Positions 8,344 to 18,800 of a DNA stretch of 64,000 nt are shown here, piece by piece. Source of the DNA: Pseudomonas fluorescens (lineage in GTDB: Bacteria > Pseudomonadota > Gammaproteobacteria > Pseudomonadales > Pseudomonadaceae); contig NZ_CABVHU010000005.1 of NCBI RefSeq assembly GCF_902497855.1, forward strand, positions 1 to 64,000, given 5' to 3'. The stretch's first letter is position 1, and each line of letters starts with the position of its first letter. The translations under genes were made by a program, and so were the position numbers. The notes under the pieces were generated by a model. It did not search any database, was not told the DNA's origin, and saw nothing but the letters and a program-made list of their open reading frames with translations.

Positions 8344-10176
8344 ATGCTTTATCGCCGTTTCGAGAAACTGATCGACATTTTCCGCGATGCACCGACGGCC
8401 GCTCCACCGGATCGGGTTCTCCCTTTTTATACCTATTACTTGAAACAGGTCTGGCCCAGCTTTGCCGTGCTGCTGATCGTCGGCCTGCTCGGCGCGCTGA
8501 TCGAAGTGGCCTTGTTCAGTTACCTGAGCCGGATCATCGACCTTGCCCAGGGCACGCCGAACGTCGATTTCTTCAAGGATCACGGGGTCGAACTGGCCTG
8601 GATGGCCGTGGTTGCGCTGTTCCTGCGCCCGGTGTTCGTCGGCCTGCATGATTTGCTGGTGCACCAGACCCTGAGCCCCAGCATGACCAGCCTGATCCGC
8701 TGGCAGAACCACAGTTATGTGCTCAAGCAGAGCCTGAATTTTTTCCAGAACGACTTCGCCGGACGCATTGCCCAACGCATCATGCAGACCGGCAACTCGC
8801 TGCGCGATTCGGCCGTGCAAGCGGTGGACGCGCTGTGGCATGTACTGATCTATGCGATCAGCTCGCTGGTGCTGTTCGCCGAGGCCGACTGGCGCCTGAT
8901 GATCCCACTGTTGACCTGGATCGCCGCCTTCATCGGCGCCCTTTATTACTTCGTGCCGCGGGTCAAGGAGCGCTCGGTGGTGTCCTCAGACGCGCGCTCC
9001 AAGCTCATGGGGCGGATTGTCGATGGCTATACCAACATCACCACCCTGAAGCTGTTCGCCCACACCAACTTCGAGCAGCAATACGCGCGCGAAGCGATCA
9101 AGGAACAAACCGAAAAAGCCCAACTGGCCGGCCGGGTGGTGACCAGCATGGACGTGGTCATCACCAGCATGAACGGCTTGCTGATCGTCTGCACCACCAC
9201 CCTGGCCCTGTGGCTGTGGACGCAGTCGCTGATCACCGTGGGGGCCATTGCGCTGGCGACCGGCCTGGTGATCCGTATCGTCAACATGTCCGGCTGGATC
9301 ATGTGGGTGGTCACCGGCATTTTCGAAAACATCGGCATGGTCCAGGACGGTTTGCAGTCTATTTCCCAGCCGGTCAGCGTCACCGACCGCGAGCAGGCCA
9401 AGCCCTTGCTCGTCCCCCGTGGCGAAGTGCGTTTCGAACAGGTGGATTTCCACTACGGCAAGAAGAGCGGGATCATCGCCGACCTCAACCTGACGATTAA
9501 ACCTGGTGAGAAAATCGGCCTGATCGGCCCGTCCGGCGCCGGTAAATCGACCTTGGTCAATCTGCTGCTGCGCCTGTATGACGTGCAGGGCGGGCGGATT
9601 CTCATCGACGGCCAGAACATTGCCGAGGTGGGCCAGGAAAGCCTGCGCGAGCGTATCGGCATGATCACCCAGGACACCTCGCTGCTGCACCGCTCGATCC
9701 GCGACAATCTGCTCTACGGCAAGCCCGACGCCACCGACGCCGAGCTGTGGGAAGCGGTACGCAAGGCCCGGGCCGACGAGTTCATCCCGCTGCTGTCGGA
9801 CTCCGAAGGGCGCACCGGTTTCGACGCACATGTCGGTGAACGCGGGGTGAAACTCTCCGGCGGCCAGCGTCAGCGCATTGCGATTGCCCGGGTGCTGCTC
9901 AAGGACGCGCCGATCCTGATCATGGACGAAGCCACCTCGGCGCTGGATTCGGAGGTCGAAGCGGCGATCCAGGAAAGCCTCGAAACCCTGATGCAAGGCA
10001 AGACGGTGATCGCCATCGCCCACCGGCTCTCGACCATTGCCCGGATGGACCGGCTGGTGGTGCTGGAAAAAGGCACGATCGCCGAAACCGGCAGCCACGC
10101 CGAACTGCTGGCCCATGGCGGCTTATATGCGCGGTTGTGGCAGCACCAGACGGGTGGGTTTGTCGGGATCGATTGA
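8344..10176 (+). CDS. ABC exporter half-transporter (fused membrane and ATPase domains)
   Basis: 610 residues. An N-terminal six-helix exporter domain (about 30-345) is followed by a nucleotide-binding domain with Walker A GPSGAGKS near 395, signature LSGGQRQR near 503, Walker B ILIMDEATSALD near 522 and the switch His in IAHRLSTIA near 560. This is the MsbA/MdlB-like organisation, working as a homodimer or with a partner; the substrate (lipid, peptide or drug) is unknown. The ATG at 8344 follows GCGGAGAACCG. No partner half-transporter is adjacent. A REP element lies directly behind. Confidence 0.88.
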   Translation: MLYRRFEKLIDIFRDAPTAAPPDRVLPFYTYYLKQVWPSFAVLLIVGLLGALIEVALFSYLSRIIDLAQGTPNVDFFKDHGVELAWMAVVALFLRPVFVGLHDLLVHQTLSPSMTSLIRWQNHSYVLKQSLNFFQNDFAGRIAQRIMQTGNSLRDSAVQAVDALWHVLIYAISSLVLFAEADWRLMIPLLTWIAAFIGALYYFVPRVKERSVVSSDARSKLMGRIVDGYTNITTLKLFAHTNFEQQYAREAIKEQTEKAQLAGRVVTSMDVVITSMNGLLIVCTTTLALWLWTQSLITVGAIALATGLVIRIVNMSGWIMWVVTGIFENIGMVQDGLQSISQPVSVTDREQAKPLLVPRGEVRFEQVDFHYGKKSGIIADLNLTIKPGEKIGLIGPSGAGKSTLVNLLLRLYDVQGGRILIDGQNIAEVGQESLRERIGMITQDTSLLHRSIRDNLLYGKPDATDAELWEAVRKARADEFIPLLSDSEGRTGFDAHVGERGVKLSGGQRQRIAIARVLLKDAPILIMDEATSALDSEVEAAIQESLETLMQGKTVIAIAHRLSTIARMDRLVVLEKGTIAETGSHAELLAHGGLYARLWQHQTGGFVGID

Positions 10177-10190
10177 GCCCCCCAAGACCG

Positions 10191-10292
10191 ATCGTTCCCA
10201 CGCTCCGCGTGGGAATGACTCAAGGGACGCTCCGCGTCCAGTGACGCGGAGCGTCACGGGCTGCATTCCCACGCAGAGCGTGGGAACGATCT
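10191..10292. repeat. REPIN, second family (GATCGTTCCCACGC type)
   Basis: Outer arms GATCGTTCCCACGCTCCGCG and its complement enclose an inner dyad GACGCTCCGCGTC/GACGCGGAGCGTC. This family is unrelated in sequence to the GTAGGAGC family and recurs at about 19.8, 40.4 and 45.3 kb. Confidence 0.85.
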
Positions 10293-10301
10293 TGCCCCCC
10301 A

Positions 10302-11426
10302 TCAGACTTGCCGATAGGGCAAGGCGGTCCGCGCTTCCTCGGCATACGCCAGCACCCCCGCGCGTTCCTGGCGCAGGAAGTCCTTGACCGCAGCCTTCAG
10401 GCCGGGATGGCGCAAGTAGTGCCAGGAATGGGTGATCACCGGCTCGAAACCGCGAATCAACTTGTGCTCACCCTGGGCCCCGGCGTCGAAACGCTGGAAG
10501 CCATTGGCAATGGCATAGTCCATGCCCTGGTAGAAGCAGGTTTCGAAATGCAGCCGGTCAAACTCCGCCAGGCACCCCCAGTAGCGACCGTAAAAACTGT
10601 CGCCCCCCACCAGGCTGAACGCCATGGCTACCGGCCGTGAACCCTGTTTGGCCAACACCACGCGAATCGCTTCCGGCATCCGTTCGGCCAGCAGACTGAA
10701 GAACTCTCGGGTCAGATAGGGCCGTTGCCGCCGCACTGCGTAAGTGTTGGCGTAGCAGGCATAGACAAAATCCCACTGCACCTGATCCAGCTGCCGACCT
10801 TCGAGCCATTCGAAATCAATCCCCTGCCCCGCCACTTGCTCGCGCTCCTTGCGCATCTGCTTGCGCTTGCGCGAACTGAGCACGTCGAGGAAATCCTGAA
10901 AGTCCCGATAGCCGCGATTCTGCCAGTGGTACTGACAGCCGATGCGCTGCAACCAGCCCGGCTGTTCGGCCAAGGCGGCGTCGGTGAAGGGATCGGTGAA
11001 ATTGATGTGAGCACTTGAGAGCTGTTCGATCTCAAGGTAGCCGGGAAGGCTTTGCAGCAGCTCGAAACCGTCCTCGACCCTGGCCGCCAGCAAGCGCGGG
11101 CCGCTGACCGGGCTGAACGGTACGGCGCTCAACAGTTTGGGGTAATAGTCGATACCGGCGCGCTCGCAGGCATCGGCCCAGGCGTGATCGAACACGTATT
11201 CGCCGTAGGAATGCCACTTGCGGTAACCGGGCAACGCGGCGATCAACCGGTCACTTTCCATGTGCAACAAATGCTCGGACTGCCAGCCTGTATGGGGGCG
11301 AACACTGCCGCTGTCTTCCAGCGCGCTGAGAAAGGCATGGCGCAGAAACGGCTGAGTATCCGGCACCAGGGCATCCCAGGTGTGCGCAGCGATTTCGGAC
11401 AGATTTTCCAGACGTTGCAACGGCAT
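10302..11426 (-). CDS. GNAT-like/FemAB-like protein (DUF482 family)
   Basis: 374 residues. The family (peptidogalycan biosynthesis-like, acyl-CoA N-acyltransferase fold) is recognised from SSRKRKQMRKEREQ, FYACYANTY-like VYACYANTYAVRRQRPYLT, SFYGRYWGC and FDAGAQGEHKLIRGFEP. The biochemical role is not established. The ATG at 11426 is preceded by AGAGGAAG; an upstream GTG would place the start inside that ribosome site. It is divergent from the porin gene, with a 280-base gap in which I see no clear regulatory site. Confidence 0.83.
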   Translation of the reverse strand: MPLQRLENLSEIAAHTWDALVPDTQPFLRHAFLSALEDSGSVRPHTGWQSEHLLHMESDRLIAALPGYRKWHSYGEYVFDHAWADACERAGIDYYPKLLSAVPFSPVSGPRLLAARVEDGFELLQSLPGYLEIEQLSSAHINFTDPFTDAALAEQPGWLQRIGCQYHWQNRGYRDFQDFLDVLSSRKRKQMRKEREQVAGQGIDFEWLEGRQLDQVQWDFVYACYANTYAVRRQRPYLTREFFSLLAERMPEAIRVVLAKQGSRPVAMAFSLVGGDSFYGRYWGCLAEFDRLHFETCFYQGMDYAIANGFQRFDAGAQGEHKLIRGFEPVITHSWHYLRHPGLKAAVKDFLRQERAGVLAYAEEARTALPYRQV

Positions 11427-11706
11427 CAACTTCCTCTCCACTTCTTTGCGTGAAAGCCCCGCGAGTATCGCCTATCGCGGTGTGCTCCACACGACCTATC
11501 CGACCGCAATGCTCTGGAAAGGGGTGTTCAGGGCATTCGGATCGTCATCGAGACGCCATCACTTTGCCACTGCTTTGTAATAATCCATCGCGATACTGGC
11601 GCCAGTTTTTAGAGCGTCGGGTTCTACCCGGCCCCTGTTTTCCGTCCTTCAAGGTCGGTTGTGTTCTGGATGGCTCAGTCATCCTCTTACATCTTCGGAG
11701 ATTGAT

Positions 11707-12999
11707 ATGCGTCTTGCTTCCACGAAAACTGCGGCAGCCCTGTGCGGTAGCCTGATGCTGGCCATGAGTGTTCCGGCCAGCGCCGCAGTCGACGCCAAAC
11801 TGCTCGACATGCTCAAGGCCAACGGTTCGATTTCCCAGGCGCAGTACGCTGAACTGCAGGCCGAACTGGCCAAGGATCAGAAGGACCAGCAGATTGCCCG
11901 TCAGGCTCAGCAAGAGACCAACGAACAAATCGCGGCGACGGCGAAGAAGACCAATGAACTGAGCACCTTCGACCAGAAGCTGGCGTGGGCGGCCAAGACC
12001 CAGTTCAAGGGCGACGTTCGTTTCCGTCAGGAAACGGTCAAGAACGATGGCGTATCGAACACCGGCGACCAGGATCGTCAACGAATTCGCGCGCGCCTGG
12101 GTGCCTACACCGAAATCAATCCGCAGGTGGACACCGGCATTCGTATCGCCACTGGCAACAACAATGATGCTCGCTCCACCAACCAGAGCCTGGAAGGCAA
12201 CTTCTCCAAGAAAGATATCTGGCTGGACCAGGGCTACGTCGACTACCACCCGACTGCCATCAAGAATTTGCACTTGATCGGCGGCAAGATGCCGCAACCC
12301 TGGGTGAGCATGGGCGACATCATCTGGGATAGCGACATCAGCCCGGAAGGTTTGGCTGTCACTTACAAATACCCGCTTGGCAGCGCGACCGAGCTGTTCG
12401 GTAGCGCCGGCCACTACACCCTCCAGGACAACGTCGACGGCGAAGGCAAGCAGTTCCGCCACGACCTGCGCCTGTACGCTGGCCAGTTGGGCGCACGCTT
12501 TGCTATCACCGACAACCTGAAAATGACGCTCGGTGGCAGTCTCTACGCTTACGACAACGACGAAGACACCGCTTCCCTGGCCATCAACGGCAACAGCCCG
12601 GGCGAAGAATTCAAAGTGTACGAAGGCTTTGGTTCGCTCGACATCGGTGGTCTGCCAATGCCACTGTCGCTATACGGTCAAATCGTCAACAACGCCAGTG
12701 CGAGCAACGATCAGGACATGGGCTGGCTGGCCGGCGTCAAGACCAAGTTCTACGGCTTCGGCGTGGATTACAACTATCGCGACATTCAACGTAACGCCGT
12801 GGTCGGTGCTTTCACCGACTCCGACTTCGCCAACGGTTTTACCGGTTCGCGCGGCAGCAAGTTGAAAGTGAGCTACGAGATCGACAAGAACTTCGCCCTC
12901 GGCGCGACGTACTTCATGGCTGACTCCGACTACACCAACGCCACCCTGCGGGATTCGAAAATCAACACCCTGCAGCTGGATGCAGAAGCCAAGTTCTGA
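11707..12999 (+). CDS. Putative outer-membrane porin
   Basis: 430 residues. Signal peptide MRLASTKTAAALCGSLMLAMSVPASA; then a short coiled coil (about 30-85, KLLDMLKANGSISQAQYAEL, DQKDQQIARQAQQ); then a beta-barrel with repeated amphipathic strands (RQRIRARLGAY, GGKMPQPWVSMGD, KMTLGGSLYAY) ending in a C-terminal Phe (LDAEAKF), the usual assembly signal. It matches the Pfam putative-porin type. The coiled coil may make trimer contacts or reach peptidoglycan. RBS CGGAG before the ATG at 11707. It has its own strong terminator. Confidence 0.87.
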   Translation: MRLASTKTAAALCGSLMLAMSVPASAAVDAKLLDMLKANGSISQAQYAELQAELAKDQKDQQIARQAQQETNEQIAATAKKTNELSTFDQKLAWAAKTQFKGDVRFRQETVKNDGVSNTGDQDRQRIRARLGAYTEINPQVDTGIRIATGNNNDARSTNQSLEGNFSKKDIWLDQGYVDYHPTAIKNLHLIGGKMPQPWVSMGDIIWDSDISPEGLAVTYKYPLGSATELFGSAGHYTLQDNVDGEGKQFRHDLRLYAGQLGARFAITDNLKMTLGGSLYAYDNDEDTASLAINGNSPGEEFKVYEGFGSLDIGGLPMPLSLYGQIVNNASASNDQDMGWLAGVKTKFYGFGVDYNYRDIQRNAVVGAFTDSDFANGFTGSRGSKLKVSYEIDKNFALGATYFMADSDYTNATLRDSKINTLQLDAEAKF

Positions 13000-13046
13000 T
13001 TCCTCGCTACATGGCTCGGGCAAGGAAGCCCGAGGCGCATCTTTTT

Positions 13047-13113
13047 ACAGCCTGGCGTTGCTGCATCGGTCCCCATCCTCCGTCCGATCCGGCAACACCA
13101 GGCTGTTTTGTTG
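13047..13113 (+). terminator. Rho-independent terminator of the porin gene
   Basis: Long stem ACAGCCTGGCGTTGC / GCAACACCAGGCTGT (one mismatch) with a roughly 30-base loop, then TTTTGTTG. It lies 47 bases past the porin stop. Confidence 0.8.
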
Positions 13114-13128
13114 TGGCCACCTCCCCCT

Positions 13129-13234
13129 GTAGGAGCGAGGCTTGCCCGCGAAGAATTCGCCGCGGTCCTGCTGACAAACCGCGTCATCGTTCTTCGCGGG
13201 CAGTCGGATCGCCGCACCGCTCGCTCCTACAGGT
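13129..13234. repeat. REPIN with an apex insertion in the right arm
   Basis: The left arm is a normal CCTGTAGGAGCGAGGCTTGC type. In the right arm the hairpin apex is replaced by GTCGGATCGCCGCACCG, an insert also seen at 22.8 and 51.1 kb. Confidence 0.8.
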
Positions 13235-13240
13235 GCGGAT

Positions 13241-14362
13241 TCAGCGCTTGCGCAGAATCACGCTGCCAATCGAATAACCGGCGCCAAACGAGCTGAGCAC
13301 CGCCAGCGAACCGGCCGCCAGATCATCCTGATGCTTGTGAAAGGCAATCACCGAACCGGCAGAGCTGGTGTTGGCGTAGGTGTCGAGAATCACCGGGGCT
13401 TCTTCTTCGGTGGCTTCGCGGCCCAGCAGTTTCCTGACGATCAAATGGTTCATGCTGAGGTTGGCCTGGTGCAGCCAGAAACGCTTCACGTCCGTGACGT
13501 TGAGCTGGTTTTCTTCCAGATGTTTGGCGATCAGTTCCGCGACCATCGGGCAGACGTCCTTGAACACCTTGCGGCCTTCCTGGACGAACAGTTTGTCCTT
13601 GGCACCGATGGCTTCTTCCGCTGCGCGATTGAGGAAGCCGAAGTTGTTGCGGATATTGTTGGAGAATTTGGTCAGCAGCTTGGTGCTGACCACGTCGAAC
13701 TGGTACGGGGAGGTAGCCAGGTCGGCACGTTCGATGATCACCGCGGTGGCGGCGTCGCCGAAGATGAAATGGCTGTCGCGGTCGCGGAAATTCAGGTGAC
13801 CGGTGCAGACTTCCGGGTTGACCATCAGGATCGCCCGGGCCTGGCCCAGTTGCACGCTGTTCGTCGCGGTCTGAATGCCGAAGGTCGCCGAAGAGCAGGC
13901 CACGTTCATGTCGAAGCCGAAACCCTGGATGCCCAGCGCTTCCTGGACTTCGATGGCGATGGCCGGGTAGGCGCGCTGCAGGTTGGAACAGGCGACGATC
14001 ACGCCGTCGATGTCCGCGGCGGTCTTGCCCGCACGCTGCAGGGCTTGCTCGGCGGCGCCGATGGCCATCTGGCAGAGCACCGACCACTCGTCATTCGAGC
14101 GCTCCGGCAGGCGTGGCGCCATGCGTTGCGGGTCGAGGATGCCGTCCTTGTCCATGACAAAGCGGCTTTTGATGCCAGAGGCCTTTTCGATAAACGCCGC
14201 GCTGGACTCGGTCAACGCTTCGATTTCACCGCGGGCGATCGCTTCGGCGTTATCGGCGTTGAACTGCCCGACGTAAGTATTGAAAGACTGCACCAGCTCT
14301 TCGTTGGAAATGCTGTTGGCCGGGGTGTACAAGCCGGTGCCGCTGATGACGACGTTATGCAT
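13241..14362 (-). CDS. Beta-ketoacyl-ACP synthase III-like enzyme (PA3286 type)
   Basis: 373 residues, thiolase fold. The catalytic triad of KAS III enzymes is visible: Cys156 in NVACSSATFG, His in RFWLHQANLSMNHLI and Asn in YANTSSAGS. Length and motifs match the P. aeruginosa PA3286 group, which condenses medium-chain acyl-CoA with malonyl-ACP and so feeds beta-oxidation intermediates into fatty acid synthesis; function here is by homology. The ATG at 14362 starts at MHNVVISGTG after AGAGAAACGACC. A longer frame upstream has no support. It is monocistronic, next to the large REPIN array. Confidence 0.85.
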   Translation of the reverse strand: MHNVVISGTGLYTPANSISNEELVQSFNTYVGQFNADNAEAIARGEIEALTESSAAFIEKASGIKSRFVMDKDGILDPQRMAPRLPERSNDEWSVLCQMAIGAAEQALQRAGKTAADIDGVIVACSNLQRAYPAIAIEVQEALGIQGFGFDMNVACSSATFGIQTATNSVQLGQARAILMVNPEVCTGHLNFRDRDSHFIFGDAATAVIIERADLATSPYQFDVVSTKLLTKFSNNIRNNFGFLNRAAEEAIGAKDKLFVQEGRKVFKDVCPMVAELIAKHLEENQLNVTDVKRFWLHQANLSMNHLIVRKLLGREATEEEAPVILDTYANTSSAGSVIAFHKHQDDLAAGSLAVLSSFGAGYSIGSVILRKR

Positions 14363-14582
14363 GGTCGTTTCTCTGATCTGTTCAGGCAGAAAGCGTTGGC
14401 ACTGGCGTACCAACACGCAAAGGGTCTATTCCAGGTCCGGACGCAAACCTGGCATCGCTTGATTCCGATCCGCCCGGGTCCGTGAAGGCCAAAAACTGCG
14501 GGACTGGTGTTTATAGGCGCGAAGTTTGCCATAAACCTGGGGTTTTGGCGCCTTTTGCGAACCGGGCAGCATCACGCAAAAA

Positions 14583-15806
14583 CCTGTAGGAGCCCGGCTT
14601 GCCGGCGAAGGCGTCTTCATAGGCGCTGCAAGACTGGAGGCCGCCTTCGCTGGCAAGCCAGCTCCTACACGATCTCCGGTATGCAGATGGCTAGTGGTCA
14701 ACGCCAATCCCTGTAGGAGCCGGCTTGCCGGCGAAGGCGTCTTCATAGGCGCTGCAAGACTGGAGGCCGCCTTCGCTGGCAAGCCAGCTCCTACACGATC
14801 TCCGGTATGCAGATGGCTAGTGGTCAACGCCAATCCCTGTAGGAGCCGGCTTGCCGGCGAAGGCGTCTTCATAGGCGCTGCAAGACTGGAGGCCGCCTTC
14901 GCTGGCAAGCCAGCTCCTACACGATCTCCGGTATGCAGATGGCTAGTGGTCAACGCCAATCCCTGTAGGAGCCGGCTTGCCGGCGAAGGCGTCTTCATAG
15001 GCGCTGCAAGACTGGAGGCCGCCTTCGCTGGCAAGCCAGCTCCTACACGATCTCCGGTATGCAGATGGCTAGTGGTCAACGCCAATCCCTGTAGGAGCCG
15101 GCTTGCCGGCGAAGGCGTCTTCATAGGCGATGCAAGGCTTGAGGCACCCTTCGCTGGCAAGCCAGCTCCTACACGATCTCCGGTATGCAGATGGCTAGTG
15201 GTCAACGCCAATCCCTGTAGGAGCCGGCTTGCCGGCGAAGGCGTCTTCATAGGCGCTGCAAGACTGGAGGCCGCCTTCGCTGGCAAGCCAGCTCCTACAC
15301 GATCTCCGGTATGCAGATGGCTAGTGGTCAACGCCAATCCCTGTAGGAGCCGGCTTGCCGGCGAAGGCGTCTTCATAGGCGATGCAAGGCTTGAGGCACC
15401 CTTCGCTGGCAAGCCAGCTCCTACACGATCTCCGGTATGCAGATGGCTAGTGGTCAACGCCAATCCCTGTAGGAGCCGGCTTGCCGGCGAAGGCGTCTTC
15501 ATAGGCGCTGCAAGACTGGAGGCCGCCTTCGCTGGCAAGCCAGCTCCTACACGATCTCCGGTATGCAGATGGCTAGTGGTCAACGCCAATCCCTGTAGGA
15601 GCCCGGCTTGCCGGCGAAGGCGTCTTCATAGGCGCTGCAAGACTGGAGGCCGCCTTCGCTGGCAAGCCAGCTCCTACACGATCTCCGGTATGCAGATGGA
15701 GAGTGGTCAACGCCAATCCCTGTAGGAGCCCGGCTTGCCGGCGAAAGCGTCTTCGCGGGCGATGCAAGGCTTGAGGCCGCTTTCGCCGGCAAGCCTGGCT
15801 TCTACA
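14583..15806. repeat. Tandem array of ten REPINs (126-127 bp unit)
   Basis: Units begin at 14583, 14710, 14836, 14962, 15088, 15214, 15340, 15466, 15592 and 15719. Each has REP arms CCTGTAGGAGCCGGCTTGCC and the complementary CTGGCAAGCCAGCTCCTACA, then a constant 45-base spacer (CGATCTCCGGTATGCAGATG...). Units 5 and 7 carry a different inner segment (GATGCAAGGCTTGAGGCACC). Units 1, 9 and 10 have AGCCCGG instead of AGCCGG. The last unit is divergent. The array fills the gap between the KAS III gene and hrpA. The 220 bases before it (14363-14582) hold no gene. Confidence 0.95.
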
Positions 15807-15814
15807 AAAAGCCT

Positions 15815-18800
15815 TCAGGGTTCGACCTGGCTCCATTGCTTGCCCAGGCGCTTGTCGGAGATCGGCACTTTGGTCCCCAGTTGCTGGGCGAACAGCGAAA
15901 CCCGGTACTCCTCCAGCCACCAGCGATACAGCTCCAGCTGCGGGTCGCGCTTGCCTTCCTGGGCATGCTTGTTGGCGCGGGTCTGGTATTGGCTCCAGAG
16001 GCCGGACAACTCGCCGCTCCAGACCCGGTCCTTCTGCACCTGGGCGCCGAGTTTTTCGAAGCGCTGCTCAATGGCCTTGAGGTAACGTGGCAGTTCCTTG
16101 AGCCACTGCATCGGCGTTTCACGCACAAAACCCGGATAGACCAAATGACTGAGCTGCTGCTTGATGTCGTTCAAGGCCACGGCTTGCGCCAGGTCGATCT
16201 TGCCCTTGAAGCGTTTTTGCAGACCGTGCCAGAGCTTGAGAATCTCCAGGGTCAGCTTCGCCAAACGCTCCGCGTGCTCGGTCCAGCCGCCGCGCTTGCG
16301 TTCGGCCAGCGCCGCCAGTGCGGCGCCATCGCGCGGCATCGGGTCTTCGCCGTCGAGGATGCAGCTGTCGAGACTGGCCAGCAGAATGTCTTCCACCAGG
16401 CTGTCGATACGCCCCATGTCGCGGTACATCAAGCCCAGCTCGGTCAGCCCCGGCAACTTGCCGCGCAGGAACTTCGCCGGCTCGGCCAATTGCTGCATCA
16501 ACAAACGCTGCAAGGCGCGGCGATGCTGGAATTCGGCTTCGGCCGGCGTCGAGAAACGCCCTTCCTTGACCGTGCCGCTCTCTTCCACCAGCGCCGGATA
16601 CACCGTCATCGACAGGCCGGCAATCTTCTGTTGGGTCTTCTCAGCGACGGCGGCAAAGACTTTCGCCTCCACCGGCTGCTGGCTTTTCGCGGTTTGCGGC
16701 ACGGCCAACGCGGCCTGGCTCGCCTCGGCAAAGCGCGCGGTCAACTCGGCCAGGTCCCTGCCTTCACCGAGGAACTTGCCCTGGCCGTCGACGATTTCCA
16801 GGTTCATCCGCAAATGGCTTTCGACCTGCTGCGCCGCTTCGGCCCAGGCTTCGTCGCTGACTCGCGCGCCCGTCATGCGCAGCAGCTCGCGGCCCAAGGC
16901 CTGGGGCAAGGAGCCCTCGGCGAAGGTCATGCGCTGCAACGCGGCTTTGACAAAGTCCGGCACTGGTACGAAATTCTTGCGCAGGGCCTTGGGCAGGTTG
17001 CGCACCAGCGCGATGCATTTGGCCTCGATCACGCCCGGCACCAGCCACTCCAGGCGTTCCGGCGGCAGCATCGGCAACAGCGGCGCCGGCACCCGCAGGG
17101 TGACGCCGTCCCGTGGATGGTTGGGTTCGAAGTGGTAACTCAGGGCCAGTTCCAGGTCACCGATGTGCAAGGTGTCCGGGTAATGCGCGGCGGTGACTTC
17201 ACTGGCCTCGCGGGCCAGCACGTCTTCTTCGCGCATGATCAGCAGCTGCGGATCTTTCTGGCTGTTGACCCGGTACCAGCTGTCGAAGGTCGCGGTCTGG
17301 TGAATCTCGGCCGGCAGTCGCGCATCGTAGAAGGCGAACAGGGTTTCTTCGTCCGCCAGAATGTCCCGGCGACGCGCCTTGGCTTCGAGTTCGTCGAGCT
17401 GTTCCAACAGTTGTTTGTTGGCAATCAGGCATTTGGCTTTGGACTGAATCTCGCCACGCACCAAGCCTTCACGAATGAACAACTCACGGGACGTCGCAGG
17501 ATCGATCGGTCCGTAGTGCACCGGCCGGCGACCGACCACGATCAACCCGAACAGGGTGATCTGTTCGAAGGCCACGACTTGGCCGCGCTTCTTCTCCCAA
17601 TGGGGTTCGAAGTGGTTTTTCTTGATCAGGTGCCCGGCGAGCGGCTCGATCCAGTCGGCGTCGATCTTGGCCACCATCCGCGCATAGAGCTTGGTGGTTT
17701 CCACCAGCTCGGCGGCCATCAGCCATTGCGGGCGCTTTTTACCCAGCCCGGATGACGGGTGAATCCAGAAGCGTCGCTGACGGGCACCCAGGTAATCGCC
17801 GTCTTCGGTTTTCTGCCCGATCTGGCTGAGCAGGCCGGAGAGAACGGCTTTATGCAGCTTCGGGTAATCCGCCGGCTCTTTATTGAGGCTCAGCTGCATG
17901 TCGCGGCAGATCAGGCTCAACTGCCGGTGAGAGTCGCGCCACTCGCGCAGGCGCAGGTAATTGAGGAAATGCTTGCGGCACCAGTTGCGCAACGGACTCG
18001 CCGTCAGCGCCTGGCGCTGCTCTTCAAAACCACGCCACAGATTGACCAGCCCGGCGAAATCCGAGTCCACGTCTTTCCATTGCGCGTGGGCCTGATCCGC
18101 CGCTTGCTGACGCTCCGGCGGACGTTCGCGCGGGTCCTGGATCGACATGGCGCTGGCGACGATCAGCACTTCCTGCAGGCTGCCGAGCTTCGCCGCTTCC
18201 AGCAGCATGCGGCCCATGCGCGGGTCCACCGGCAACCGCGCCAACTGGCGACCGAGCGGGGTCAGCTGGCTGTTGCGATCCACTGCCGAAAGCTCTTGCA
18301 ACAGGTTGAAACCGTCGCTGATGGCCTTGCCATCCGGCGGCTCGATAAACGGGAAATCGGTGATCTCGCCCAGGCGCAGGTGCAGCATCTGCAAAATCAC
18401 CGCCGCCAGGTTGGTGCGCAGGATCTCGGGGTCGGTAAATTCCGGACGACCGATAAAGTCCTCTTCGCTGAACAGCCGCACGCAGATGCCCGGCTCGACC
18501 CGCCCGCAACGGCCTTTGCGCTGGTTGGCGCTAGCCTGGGAAATGGCTTCGATGGGCAGGCGCTGGACCTTGGCCCGGTAGCTGTAGCGACTGATGCGCG
18601 CGGTGCCGCTGTCGATCACGTAACGAATGCCCGGCACCGTCAGCGAGGTTTCGGCGACGTTGGTCGCCAGCACCACGCGCCGGCCTGGGTGCGACTGGAA
18701 AATCCGCTGCTGCTCGGCCGGCGACAATCGTGCGTACAGCGGCAGGATTTCGGTGTGCTTGAGCTGGGCCTTGCGCAACATGTCGGCGGCGTCGCGGATC

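Noticed and set aside
14426..15725. Long open frames on both strands across the REPIN array (387 and 343 residues)
   Set aside because: They are products of a 126-base period divisible by three. The translations are simple repeats of the palindromes with no ribosome site or homology.
14583..15806. CRISPR array
   Set aside because: Repeat plus constant spacer, both palindromic; spacers are identical rather than unique, and no cas gene is present.
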